Source: an uncultured Clostridia bacterium (GTDB lineage Bacteria > Bacillota > Clostridia > Oscillospirales > Ruminococcaceae). From it: a DNA stretch of 59,837 nt. Under the pieces are notes generated by a model. That model was given only the letters and a program-made list of their open reading frames with translations. It had not been told where the DNA came from and searched no databases. Location: NCBI GenBank assembly GCA_947627205.1, contig CANQVE010000009.1, positions 1 through 59,837 on the forward strand. The letters are read 5' to 3'. A program made the translations under genes and the position numbers. The stretch's first letter is position 1. Each line of letters opens with the position of its first letter. Positions 42,659 through 50,385 of this stretch are shown in pieces.

Positions 42659-43510
42659 TCAGACCGTTTCTTTATTTTTCGCAAGAACTGCGCTTTTCAT
42701 TGTATAGCTTTCAACGTCCGTTATCGTTTCGCCGTCTGCCTGCAAGGGCGTCGGACGGTCAAATTTTACCTCAATATCGTATCCCTCGATCATGGTAAAC
42801 ATCTTAGGGTACTTAATATGCTCGCCCTTAAATATAGACGAAAAGCGCATAAGCGTCGTGAGCTTTCCTGCGTCATGCCATACGGCAAAAGTTATTTTAC
42901 GCTCGGGGTTTAGTCTGTCCTGTTTAGGCGTTATGCACATTCCTCCGCCGTAATATCTGCCGTTCATTGTCGGAGCAAGCCAGACTTTTTTAAATTCGTA
43001 CTTCTTTCCGTCTACTACGGCGACGGCATTCCGAGGCTTGAAATCATAAAGAACGCCCTTTATTGCTATAGCAGGGTAATTTACGGGCTTATCGGAGCTT
43101 TGGCGGAGCTTGTCGCCTATCTCACAGCAATAACCGTCTATCCCGTAGCCTATGCCGTTGAGTATCTTAAAGCTCTTTCCTTTTACGGTCGCTGTCGGAA
43201 GATCTTTTATATAAGGATTTAACAGGACAAGTCCGTCTTTTCCGATATCGCGCGTAAAATCGTTTCCCGTGCCTGCAGGAAAATAGTATATCTCGCGCTC
43301 GTCGGGAATTTCGTCTACGCTGTTTACAAGTCGGCTTATTGTTCCGTCGCCGCCGCACAAAACTATCTTTTCCTCGCTTTTGAGCATATCGGCATAATCG
43401 ACCTCGTGAATGTCCTTAAACTCGATTTTTTCATTGCTAAGCTCTTTTATCTTCTGCGCGTTTTCAAGTCCTTTTCCGTTTGCCGCAAGCGGATTGTAAT
43501 AAACTATCAT
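42659..43510 (-). CDS. Diacylglycerol/lipid kinase, DagK/YegS family
   Basis: 283 residues. The nucleotide-binding motif is LCGGDGTISRLVN, followed by FPAGTGNDFTRDI and the C-terminal LQADGETI, all hallmarks of the DagK_cat family. It phosphorylates diacylglycerol or related lipids, recycling them into phospholipid synthesis. It overlaps plsC by four bases, which couples it to the acyltransferase making phosphatidic acid. ATG at 43510. Confidence 0.9.
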   Translation of the reverse strand: MIVYYNPLAANGKGLENAQKIKELSNEKIEFKDIHEVDYADMLKSEEKIVLCGGDGTISRLVNSVDEIPDEREIYYFPAGTGNDFTRDIGKDGLVLLNPYIKDLPTATVKGKSFKILNGIGYGIDGYCCEIGDKLRQSSDKPVNYPAIAIKGVLYDFKPRNAVAVVDGKKYEFKKVWLAPTMNGRYYGGGMCITPKQDRLNPERKITFAVWHDAGKLTTLMRFSSIFKGEHIKYPKMFTMIEGYDIEVKFDRPTPLQADGETITDVESYTMKSAVLAKNKETV

Positions 43511-44301
43511 TGTTCATTCTCCTCAATGTGTTTTCTTATTTTTTCCTGTATCTCTTCGGAAAGCTCAATTGATTTTCTGCCTTTCGGATCAAGCGTTTCG
43601 ATTATATCAAAACGAACTTCAGTTCTCCTGAACGGAAAGCGCTTGTGAACTTTTTCGGTGCCGATAATTGCCGAAACAACAACGGGACATCCCGTATCGA
43701 TGGCTATTTTTAAACTCCCCGCATGGAACTTTAACATTTTTCCGTCTTTGCCGCGGTGTCCCTCGGGATAAACGCCTATCGACATGACCTTTCGGTTTAT
43801 ATAGTCCTCGGCTGTTTCTATCGCCGATCTGTCGCCCTTTGAGCTTTTTCTTCCGAGCGATATATAACAGCTTCGCGTTATCATTCCTCTGACAATGGGT
43901 ATCTTAAAAAGCTCGGCTTTGGCTATAAATGCTATCTTCCGAGGTCTTAGCACAAGGCATTGTACCATATTGTCAAGCTGTGAACGGTGATTTGATACCA
44001 AAAGAAACGGTTCGTTCGGCAGTTTTTCAAGACCACTCGGCTTTATTTTAACGCCCGCGCCACCGCAGACAAACGCATAGGCGAGGTTTAAAAGCCAAAG
44101 ATATACGCCCGACGGCTCGCGATAGGTTTTCCCGTGAGGTACGACAGCAGAAAATACCGCTAATATTATCCAGAAAAGCAGTGATAAGCCTACAGCCGTT
44201 CCCGCAAACAGCGCTAAAAACAACCAGAAATTCCCGATAATAATCGAAAGCACTGCCGCGCAAATTAAACTTAAAACAAGAATAACAAGAACAGGGTGCA
44301 T
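43507..44301 (-). CDS. plsC: 1-acyl-sn-glycerol-3-phosphate acyltransferase
   Basis: 264 residues. Two N-terminal hydrophobic segments, the catalytic NHxxxxD as SNHRSQLDN, and the substrate-binding motif YPEGHRG (the usual EGTR has His for Thr). It transfers an acyl chain to lysophosphatidic acid. The ATG at 44301 follows AGAGGAA. It lies 10 bases after a cellulase gene and overlaps dagK. Confidence 0.92.
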   Translation of the reverse strand: MHPVLVILVLSLICAAVLSIIIGNFWLFLALFAGTAVGLSLLFWIILAVFSAVVPHGKTYREPSGVYLWLLNLAYAFVCGGAGVKIKPSGLEKLPNEPFLLVSNHRSQLDNMVQCLVLRPRKIAFIAKAELFKIPIVRGMITRSCYISLGRKSSKGDRSAIETAEDYINRKVMSIGVYPEGHRGKDGKMLKFHAGSLKIAIDTGCPVVVSAIIGTEKVHKRFPFRRTEVRFDIIETLDPKGRKSIELSEEIQEKIRKHIEENEQ

Positions 44302-44311
44302 ATTTCCTCTT

Positions 44312-45541
44312 TCACGAATTTTCTACAAGCGCTTTTACTATGCTTTCAAACTTCCATGTGTTTGACGCTCTGTCAAGAAGCCCGAATGCTTCTCCGCCCG
44401 AGCCGAAAAAGTTGTTGTCCCACCAGAAGCACGTCATACCGCGCTCTCTTGCCGACTTTACATAAAATGCGGCAAATTCCGTTCTTACATCAAGGTTGCC
44501 GTTTTTGTCGCGGGCGCCGAACTCATCAATTATAACTGCCGTTCCCTTGCTGATAAACTTGTTGTACAGGTTATCCATAAAGACAGTCACCCCGTCGGCG
44601 TCGCTTTGGTTTGAAGCCGACCAAGAGTTTGTTCCCCATTCGTTCAGCGCGAAATCATAAGGAAGATACGCATGGACGGTCACTATTATGCGGTTTTCAT
44701 TTTCGGAAACGGGATCTGTCGGAAGTACATATCCGTCATTAAGTGCGCCGTCTGCCGAAGCGTCATATCCCGGACACATCAGATAACGCGAGGTGTTGTT
44801 ACCGCCTGAAGCACGGACAGTGTCCACAAACGCCTGATTTATCTCGTTTATGCAGGAAATAGCCTCTTTGCAGTCGGCGTTGTTCGGATCTATCCACCAT
44901 TCGTTGTTATGACCGACAAGCCTCGGCTCGTTCATGCTCTCGAATATCAGCTTATGGCTGTAATCCTTAAATCTTTCGGAAAGCTGTTTCCAGATAGCAG
45001 TAACATACTTTTTTGACTGTTCGAGATACTGATTATTCGGGTACATGAACTGTGTGCTGTTGTCGTGGTGGATATTGAGAATAACGTACATATCATTGTT
45101 AAGGCACCATTTCACGACTTCCTCTACCCTGTCGAGCCACGGCGCGCTTATGTTATAATCGCCGTCAACGTGATTATGCCACGAAACGGGAATTCTCACG
45201 GCGTTAAAGCCTGCATCTTTAAGCGTTTTTATATGCTCCTCGCGTGTCATCTCTCCGTTCCATGCGCTTTCATACTGCATTTCGTCAGTAAGCCATGTAC
45301 ATTCGTTCGCGTCAAACGTATTTCCCAAATTCCAGCCGATCTTCATATCCTCGACCATTTCAAGTACGGTCATTTCATCAACGGAAGAATTGTTATTGCT
45401 GTTATTGTTGCTGTCGCTGTAATTATCGCTGTCGGAAGAGCTGTTTTCCATAGGCGTAAAATATTGTCTTTCACAGCCAACAGCACAAATTATCATCGAC
45501 AAGCTCAGCGCCGCCGCAAAAAACTTTTTTAATTTATTCAA
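44312..45541 (-). CDS. GH5 endoglucanase-like lipoprotein
   Basis: About 409 residues. A lipobox signal peptide ends at IICAVGC, followed by a short Asp/Ser/Asn-rich linker (about 35-60) and a GH5 subfamily-2-like domain: WNLGNTFDA, GFNAVRIPVSWHNHV, acid/base in FESMNEPR, nucleophile in VIIDEFGARD. Endo-beta-1,4-glucanase activity is expected. The frame extends to a GTG at 45571, but the TTG at 45541, spaced correctly from GGGGAG, gives a proper signal peptide. First gene of the leftward group, behind a good promoter. Confidence 0.93.
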   Translation of the reverse strand: MNKLKKFFAAALSLSMIICAVGCERQYFTPMENSSSDSDNYSDSNNNSNNNSSVDEMTVLEMVEDMKIGWNLGNTFDANECTWLTDEMQYESAWNGEMTREEHIKTLKDAGFNAVRIPVSWHNHVDGDYNISAPWLDRVEEVVKWCLNNDMYVILNIHHDNSTQFMYPNNQYLEQSKKYVTAIWKQLSERFKDYSHKLIFESMNEPRLVGHNNEWWIDPNNADCKEAISCINEINQAFVDTVRASGGNNTSRYLMCPGYDASADGALNDGYVLPTDPVSENENRIIVTVHAYLPYDFALNEWGTNSWSASNQSDADGVTVFMDNLYNKFISKGTAVIIDEFGARDKNGNLDVRTEFAAFYVKSARERGMTCFWWDNNFFGSGGEAFGLLDRASNTWKFESIVKALVENS

Positions 45542-45575
45542 ATTATCACTCCCCAAAAAAATATAATACACTTAT

Positions 45576-45604
45576 ATTATAAACCAAAAACGAATTTTTT
45601 GCAA
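45576..45604 (-). promoter_or_regulatory. Promoter of the GH5-plsC-dagK-GH5 group
   Basis: Minus-strand TTGCAA (45604-45599), a 17-bp spacer and TATAAT (45581-45576), just before the endoglucanase gene. Confidence 0.7.
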
Positions 45605-45820
45605 TACAGTTTTTAACTAATTCAGAAACAATTCCCTATAATATTTTTGTATGCACTGAAAATAATAATACCGCAAAGGCAAACAAATTGAAAAAGGCTT
45701 TGCGTTATATCGGGCAAAGCCGTTATGGCCGGCGGGAATATTGCCGGCAGGAAAAGTGTGTTTTTATTAAGAGCATACGGTCTTTGCGTTAAAGTTTAAA
45801 ATCAATCAAGGAGAATAACT

Positions 45821-46000
45821 ATGTCTAACAAACAGTCTAAAGCTAATCTCGAGAGCCTTAAAATGCAGTCGGCAAATGAGGTAGGCGTTAATCTCGGAAA
45901 CGGATACAACGGCGATATCACTGCAAGACAGGCAGGCTCTATCGGCGGTATGATGGTCAAGAAAATGATCGAAAGCTACGAGCAGGGCGCAAGAAAGTAA
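45821..46000 (+). CDS. Alpha/beta-type small acid-soluble spore protein
   Basis: 59 residues, ATG at 45821 with AAGGAG upstream. The core GVNLGNGYNGDITARQAGS followed by IGGMMVKKMI matches the DNA-binding helices of alpha/beta SASPs, which saturate spore DNA and protect it from UV and heat. At the position where the germination protease GPR normally cuts (an E-(V/I/F)-A-x-E motif just before the EVGV/ELGV segment), this protein reads QSANE, so the usual Glu is Gln. Expected to be made in the forespore under sigma-G. I could not find a convincing sigma-G promoter. The upstream 45605-45820 region holds a GCCGGC/GCCGGC palindrome but no gene. Confidence 0.92.
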   Translation: MSNKQSKANLESLKMQSANEVGVNLGNGYNGDITARQAGSIGGMMVKKMIESYEQGARK

Positions 46001-46030
46001 TTTTTGCCATACTCGCGAATATTCAAAAAA

Positions 46031-46065
46031 GATCCCTCGGGCAGAAGTCCGGGGGATCTGTTTCT
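46031..46065 (+). terminator. Terminator after the SASP gene
   Basis: GATCCCTCGG (46031-46040) pairs with CCGGGGGATC (46049-46058) with one G-T wobble, followed by TGTTTCTT. It abuts the stop of apbE on the other strand. Confidence 0.75.
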
Positions 46066-47066
46066 TATTCGGTTTTTATAAGTTCAAAGTCTTTGTTTTC
46101 AAGAGAAAAAATTCCGTAAATTCCCTCGGTTACATGGACTGTATTGTCCTTTAAAACAAAGACTGCCTCAAAATTCTTGTTGTCGCGCCAGAATTGCTCG
46201 GCTTTTTCGCTTCCCATAACAAAAAGCGCCGTTGAAAGCGCGTCGCAGAGCGTTCCGCTGTCGGAGATGACGGTTACGGAAAGCAGGTCGTTGTCTGCGG
46301 GGAAGCCTGTTTTGGGATCGATAATGTGTCCGTATGTCTTGCCGTTTTCTTCAAAAAAGCGCTGATAATTCCCCGAAGTCACAACAGCGCAGTCAGTGAC
46401 CGAAAGTATTCCCAAATTGTCGCTTGGGGAAAGCGGATCGGCTACTCCTATTTTCCAAGGATCACCGTCGGGCTTTTTGCCCAAAAGGCGAATATTTCCT
46501 CCTAGATTTATAAGAGCAGAGCGGACGTTGTTTTCTTTGAGTATTTTATAACACTCCTCGCTCGCATAGCCCTTGGCGACTGCTCCCAAATCAAGCATGA
46601 CACCGCTGTCTAGGGTGACGCTGTTTTCGTCTATATGGACTTTATCCGCCCCAACGTTGTTTAAAAGCGCAGAAAGCGTTTCGCTGTCGGGAATTTTGTA
46701 TTCTCCGACAGTAAATCCCCACTCCCGCAGAACGGGATATATTGTCGGATCAAGCGCCCCGCCCGTCTTTTCGGACATATCCAGAGCATACTTTATAAGT
46801 TCGAGCGTTTCTTTGCCTAGTTCTGCCGAACCGCTCTTATTGAGCGCGAAAAGCTCGCTGTTTTCATCTGTCACGGAAAACAGCTTTTCAAGCGACAAAA
46901 CGCGGTCTTTTGCAAGACTCGCGGACTCGGAGCTTTCTCCGTATGCGTCTATGCTCATGATAGTGTCCATAGCGTAAAAGCTGAGCGAGGTCTTTTCTTC
47001 TTCGGCTTTGCAGGACGTAAGGAAAATGCATAAAGCTAAAATTAAAACCGATAATGTACGTTTCAC
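46065..47066 (-). CDS. apbE: FAD:protein FMN transferase ApbE
   Basis: About 333 residues, lipoprotein (lipobox FLTSC). It covalently attaches FMN to Thr/Ser of target flavoproteins (RnfG/NqrC-like or extracellular reductases) on the outer face. Motifs: AMDTIMSIDAYG, LDLGAVAKGYA, LINLGGNIR, and the Mg/FAD site in CDALSTALFVMG. The ATG at 47078 has no Shine-Dalgarno, whereas GGAG six bases before the GTG at 47066 is ideal, so I chose the GTG. No target flavoprotein is visible in the window. Confidence 0.93.
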   Translation of the reverse strand: MKRTLSVLILALCIFLTSCKAEEEKTSLSFYAMDTIMSIDAYGESSESASLAKDRVLSLEKLFSVTDENSELFALNKSGSAELGKETLELIKYALDMSEKTGGALDPTIYPVLREWGFTVGEYKIPDSETLSALLNNVGADKVHIDENSVTLDSGVMLDLGAVAKGYASEECYKILKENNVRSALINLGGNIRLLGKKPDGDPWKIGVADPLSPSDNLGILSVTDCAVVTSGNYQRFFEENGKTYGHIIDPKTGFPADNDLLSVTVISDSGTLCDALSTALFVMGSEKAEQFWRDNKNFEAVFVLKDNTVHVTEGIYGIFSLENKDFELIKTE

Positions 47067-47097
47067 ATTATTCTCCATTATGATTTATTTGCTTTTA

Positions 47098-47126
47098 ATG
47101 ATACCACATTTCAAAAAAAATGTCAA
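47098..47126 (-). promoter_or_regulatory. Promoter of apbE
   Basis: Minus-strand TTGACA (47126-47121), a 17-bp spacer and TATCAT (47103-47098). It is back-to-back with the rplJ promoter, with only 18 bp between the two -35 boxes. Confidence 0.65.
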
Positions 47127-47144
47127 TAATTTTTGAAAAACCTA

Positions 47145-47173
47145 TTGACAAATAATTTTTGGTGTGCTATAAT
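47145..47173 (+). promoter_or_regulatory. Promoter of rplJ-rplL
   Basis: TTGACA (47145-47150), a 17-bp spacer and TATAAT (47168-47173), a perfect consensus as expected for ribosomal protein genes. Confidence 0.85.
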
Positions 47174-47181
47174 GACATTGC

Positions 47182-47325
47182 TGTTCTGAAGACAGCAGGT
47201 TGACGTTTTGTCTATAATGCTTTTGCGCCTGCCGAAGAATGGGAATATGTATGTTAAATGCTTTTTAGCGGTTAATAGAATTGTTCTCTCTTCCTGTCCG
47301 AAAACAGGAAGTTTTTTATTTTCTG
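47182..47325 (+). ncRNA. Ribosomal protein L10 leader
   Basis: The leader of rplJ has the position, size and layout of the L10-leader RNA, where excess L10(L12)4 binds and represses its own operon. CTGTTCTGAAGACAG forms the first hairpin (47182-47196). At the 3' end CTTCCTGT (47290-47297) pairs with ACAGGAAG (47304-47311) and is followed by TTTTTT, an attenuator terminator placed just before the rplJ ribosome binding site. The identity rests on context plus these helices. Confidence 0.8.
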
Positions 47326-47356
47326 ACAGCAAAATTCTGCAAAAGGAGTGAATTTA

Positions 47357-47866
47357 ATGCCAAGTCAAACCGTTCTCACTAAGAAACAGGAATTCGTAAA
47401 CGAGCTTGCAGAAAAGCTCAAGAACTCTGTTTGCGGCGTATTGTTCGATTATAAGGGCATTACGGTCGAGGACGACACAAAGCTCAGAAAAGAGCTTCGT
47501 GAAAACGGCGTGGACTATTTTGTAGTCAAGAACACGCTGTTAAAGCGCGCATGCGATATGGTCGGACTTGAGGGGCTTGATCCCGCTCTTGAGGGCACAA
47601 CGGCTATCGCGCTTTCCTCCGAGGACATTATAGCAGGTCCGAAGATCCTCAACAAAAAGGTCGAGGACTCTAAGGGACAGTTTGCTATTAAGCTCGGATT
47701 TGTTGAGGGCAAGGTCATTTCCAAGGAAGAGGTCGAGGCTTATGCAAAGCTCCCGTCCAAGGAAACTCTGCTTTCACAGCTCGTATTTATGCTGCAGTCG
47801 CCTATGCAGCGTCTTGCTATCGCAATAAGCGAAATCGAAAAGAAACAAGGCGAACAGACCGCATAA
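47357..47866 (+). CDS. rplJ: 50S ribosomal protein L10
   Basis: 169 residues. It forms the base of the L7/L12 stalk that recruits translation factors. Typical elements: KKQEFVNELAEKLK at the start, then VLFDYKGITVEDDTKLRKEL and VVKNTLLKRA. A longer frame opens at a GTG at 47348, but that GTG is part of the AAAGGAGTG Shine-Dalgarno; the ATG at 47357 is the start. The C-terminal helix that binds L7/L12 dimers is intact. Followed by rplL after 51 bases. Confidence 0.98.
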   Translation: MPSQTVLTKKQEFVNELAEKLKNSVCGVLFDYKGITVEDDTKLRKELRENGVDYFVVKNTLLKRACDMVGLEGLDPALEGTTAIALSSEDIIAGPKILNKKVEDSKGQFAIKLGFVEGKVISKEEVEAYAKLPSKETLLSQLVFMLQSPMQRLAIAISEIEKKQGEQTA

Positions 47867-47917
47867 AAGCGGAAATAACTTTAAGAAAATCAAACATAAT
47901 TATGGAGGTAAATCAAA

Positions 47918-48295
47918 ATGGCTTCTGAGAAAATCACAAAGATCGTTGACGAAGTAAAAGAGCTTTCTGTTCTTGAACTTAACGAACTCGTAAAGGCACT
48001 TGAAGAGGAATTCGGCGTATCTGCTGCGGCTGTTGCTGCTGCTCCTGCTGCAGGCGGAGCTGCTGCTCCCGCTGCTGAGGAAAAGACCGAATTTGACGTT
48101 GTTCTTACTTCTTTCGGCGACTCCAAGATGCCTGTTATAAAGGCTGTAAAGGATATTTGCGGTCTCGGACTTAAGGAAGCAAAGGAGCTTGTTGAAGCTG
48201 CTCCTAAGGCTATCAAGGAAGGCGTTGCAAAGGCTGAAGCTGAAGAGCTCAAGAAGAAGCTCGAAGAAGTTGGCGCAACTGTTGAGCTTAAGTAA
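47918..48295 (+). CDS. rplL: 50S ribosomal protein L7/L12
   Basis: 125 residues. N-terminal dimerisation domain (about 1-35, [20 protein letters not shown]), Ala/Pro-rich hinge (36-55), then the C-terminal factor-binding domain with [15 protein letters not shown]. The ATG at 47918 has GGAGGT upstream. Codon use is biased toward GCT and CTT, as in highly expressed genes. A strong terminator follows. rpoB is not next, because the operon ends here. Confidence 0.98.
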   Translation: MASEKITKIVDEVKELSVLELNELVKALEEEFGVSAAAVAAAPAAGGAAAPAAEEKTEFDVVLTSFGDSKMPVIKAVKDICGLGLKEAKELVEAAPKAIKEGVAKAEAEELKKKLEEVGATVELK

Positions 48296-48319
48296 TTTAA
48301 TTACTTCAACACAAAAACG

Positions 48320-48352
48320 ATCCGCTCTCTTATTTTGAGAGCGGATTTTTTT
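48320..48352 (+). terminator. Terminator after rplL
   Basis: ATCCGCTCTC (48320-48329) pairs with GAGAGCGGAT (48337-48346), followed by seven T residues. Confidence 0.9.
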
Positions 48353-49097
48353 ACATGGGCGTTATTATATATCCGTTAGATTTCCAATAGTCTATTACGT
48401 CGGGCAGTATCTTTGCGTTTGTTTCGGAAACTGCGTGAAGAAGATAAACAGCACCGTTGTGGGTTTTGGAGGTTATCTTGTCGAAAGCGTATTTCTCGTC
48501 GGGCTGGGCGTCTGTTAACCAGTCCTGATAAGCAAAGCTCCACAAGACTGTTGTATAACCCATATCCTTTGCAACGGAAAGCACCTTTTCGGAAAACTCA
48601 CCCTTTGGCGGGCGCATAAGATACATCTCATAGCCGAAATTGTTGCTGATATAACTATGGAGCTTTGAAAGCTCGTCATATATTTCACTGTCCGTACATT
48701 CGGGAAGCGACGGGTGGCTGTATGTGTGATTTCCGACAGTATGCCCCTCGTCTATCATTCTGCGTATAAGGTCGGGATTTTTCTCCGCATAGTCATAGGT
48801 GACAAAGAATACCGCTTTTACGTTTTTCGCTTTTAGAATGTCGAGTATCCTGCTTGTACAGCCGTTTTCATAGCCCTCGTCAAAAGTGAGCCAAAGCCGT
48901 TTGTTTTCGGGCTCGCCTATAAAGAGCGCGCCTTGGTCACCGTATTGTGCCTGTGCCTGTATTGCTCCGAGCGGACGGTTTTCGCTGTCCGTTTCAACGC
49001 CCATGCCGTAGGCTATTTTCTTTGATGACAAGCCATCGGAAAATGCCGTAAATGCCAGAACAGCCGATAATACTACGGCTGTTATTATTTTTTTCAT
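48351..49097 (-). CDS. pdaA: Delta-lactam-biosynthetic polysaccharide deacetylase, PdaA-like
   Basis: 248 residues. N-terminal signal peptide (about 1-22), then a NodB-fold carbohydrate esterase family 4 domain: LTFDEGYENGCT (motif 1, metal Asp), GNHTYSHPSLP (motif 2, metal His residues), LMRPPKGEFS (motif 3). The TFDEGYENG form is characteristic of PdaA, which makes muramic-delta-lactam in spore cortex. That fits the other spore genes here. ATG at 49097 with GAGAGGTG upstream. Confidence 0.9.
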   Translation of the reverse strand: MKKIITAVVLSAVLAFTAFSDGLSSKKIAYGMGVETDSENRPLGAIQAQAQYGDQGALFIGEPENKRLWLTFDEGYENGCTSRILDILKAKNVKAVFFVTYDYAEKNPDLIRRMIDEGHTVGNHTYSHPSLPECTDSEIYDELSKLHSYISNNFGYEMYLMRPPKGEFSEKVLSVAKDMGYTTVLWSFAYQDWLTDAQPDEKYAFDKITSKTHNGAVYLLHAVSETNAKILPDVIDYWKSNGYIITPM

Positions 49098-49204
49098 GCT
49101 TACACCTCTCTTTCCGAATTATTTTGGATAGATTTTTTTAATTTAGTTATGGAAATTGTATCAAAAAAAATTCACGGATATATTAAAAAATGGCAATTAT
49201 CCTA

Positions 49205-49233
49205 TTGAATTATTTTGCAATGTGTGTTATAAT
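49205..49233 (+). promoter_or_regulatory. Promoter of the NrnA-like gene
   Basis: TTGAAT (49205-49210), a 17-bp spacer and TATAAT (49228-49233). The ~100-nt leader holds a hairpin with TGTCAG (49269-49274) paired to CTGACA (49293-49298), extended by AAAAC/GTTTT. Confidence 0.7.
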
Positions 49234-49341
49234 AAATGTTGTATAGGTTGGTTTGTTTGCAAATGTGTTGTCAGAAAAACGTTGCGGTTTTACTGACACT
49301 TGGTTTTATACAAATCGTATGGTTTTTATTTAGGAGCTTTT

Positions 49342-50340
49342 ATGACGCAGGAATTGAGCGAACTTATTTCCCTTTTAAAGGGGCACAGGACATATATCCA
49401 GACACATAATTTTCCCGATCCCGACGCTATTGCGAGCGCTTATGGTCTGCAAGTGCTGCTTGAACATTTCGGGGTAATTACTATCATTTGTCATCACGGA
49501 GTAGTAGAGCGCGCGGCTACGATGGATATGGTGTCCGAATTTAAGATAAACATGACGACAGACAACGATCTGTACTACATGAACGAAAATGACTACATAG
49601 TAAATGTTGACAGCCAGAAAGGAAACGCGAATATCCGCGACCTTATAGGAAACGTCGTCGCTGTCATAGACCACCACCCCATTTTCTGCGAAAAAGACGA
49701 CTATAAATTCAAAGATATCCGTATGGTCGGGAGTTGTGCGACAATTATAGCTGACTATTTCAGGCAGAACGATGTGGAGATGACGGAGCCTGTTGCGACG
49801 GCGCTGTTATACGGTCTGAAATGCGACACGAGGAATTTTACACGCGGAGTAACAGAGCTTGATGTAGAAATTTTCTCATACCTCTTCCCCTATGCGAACA
49901 CACAGCTTATCAGGCGTTTTCAATCGGGCGAGCTTTTGTACAAAGAGCTTAACGCTCTTGCGGACAGCCTGAAAAAAGTAGAGCTTGTGGACAGCGTGGC
50001 GTTTGCGTTTCTTGATTTCCCCTGCTCCGATGCTTTTATAGCGATGATCTCGGATTTTCTGTTACAGATAGACAAGGTAAGTTTTTCCGTGGTTTACGAC
50101 CACAGAGAAGACGGTTTCAAATTTTCCGTGCGCTCGGAATTAGATGAGTTTGACGCAGGAAGAATAATCTCCGAGGCTCTCGCAGATATTGGCTCGGGCG
50201 GCGGTCACAAGACAATGGCGGGCGGATTTGCTACAGAGGATAAGATCAGAAGCATCAGCACCGACTATAACAGAACAATAAAGGGGCTGTTCCTGAAGAT
50301 TATTGAAAGTATCAAGAATAAAACCGAACAGCACGATTGA
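49342..50340 (+). CDS. DHH-family phosphoesterase, NrnA-like
   Basis: 332 residues. DHH domain with HNFPDPDAIAS (motif I), VNVDSQKG (II), VIDHHPIF (the DHH motif) and GSCATIIADY. The C-terminal DHHA1 domain has the GSGGGHKTMAGG glycine motif. Bacillus NrnA degrades short oligoribonucleotides and pAp; related proteins hydrolyse cyclic dinucleotide products, so the exact substrate is open. The ATG at 49342, with AGGAG upstream, is preferred over the in-frame start at 49300. Confidence 0.88.
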   Translation: MTQELSELISLLKGHRTYIQTHNFPDPDAIASAYGLQVLLEHFGVITIICHHGVVERAATMDMVSEFKINMTTDNDLYYMNENDYIVNVDSQKGNANIRDLIGNVVAVIDHHPIFCEKDDYKFKDIRMVGSCATIIADYFRQNDVEMTEPVATALLYGLKCDTRNFTRGVTELDVEIFSYLFPYANTQLIRRFQSGELLYKELNALADSLKKVELVDSVAFAFLDFPCSDAFIAMISDFLLQIDKVSFSVVYDHREDGFKFSVRSELDEFDAGRIISEALADIGSGGGHKTMAGGFATEDKIRSISTDYNRTIKGLFLKIIESIKNKTEQHD

Positions 50341-50346
50341 ATATAA

Positions 50347-50385
50347 CAATGGGACTCTTATTTTAGAGTCCCATTGTTTTTATTT
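50347..50385. terminator. Bidirectional terminator between convergent genes
   Basis: CAATGGGACTCT (50347-50358) pairs perfectly with AGAGTCCCATTG (50365-50376), followed by TTTTTATTT on the plus strand. It serves both the NrnA-like gene and the convergent radical-SAM gene. Confidence 0.9.
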
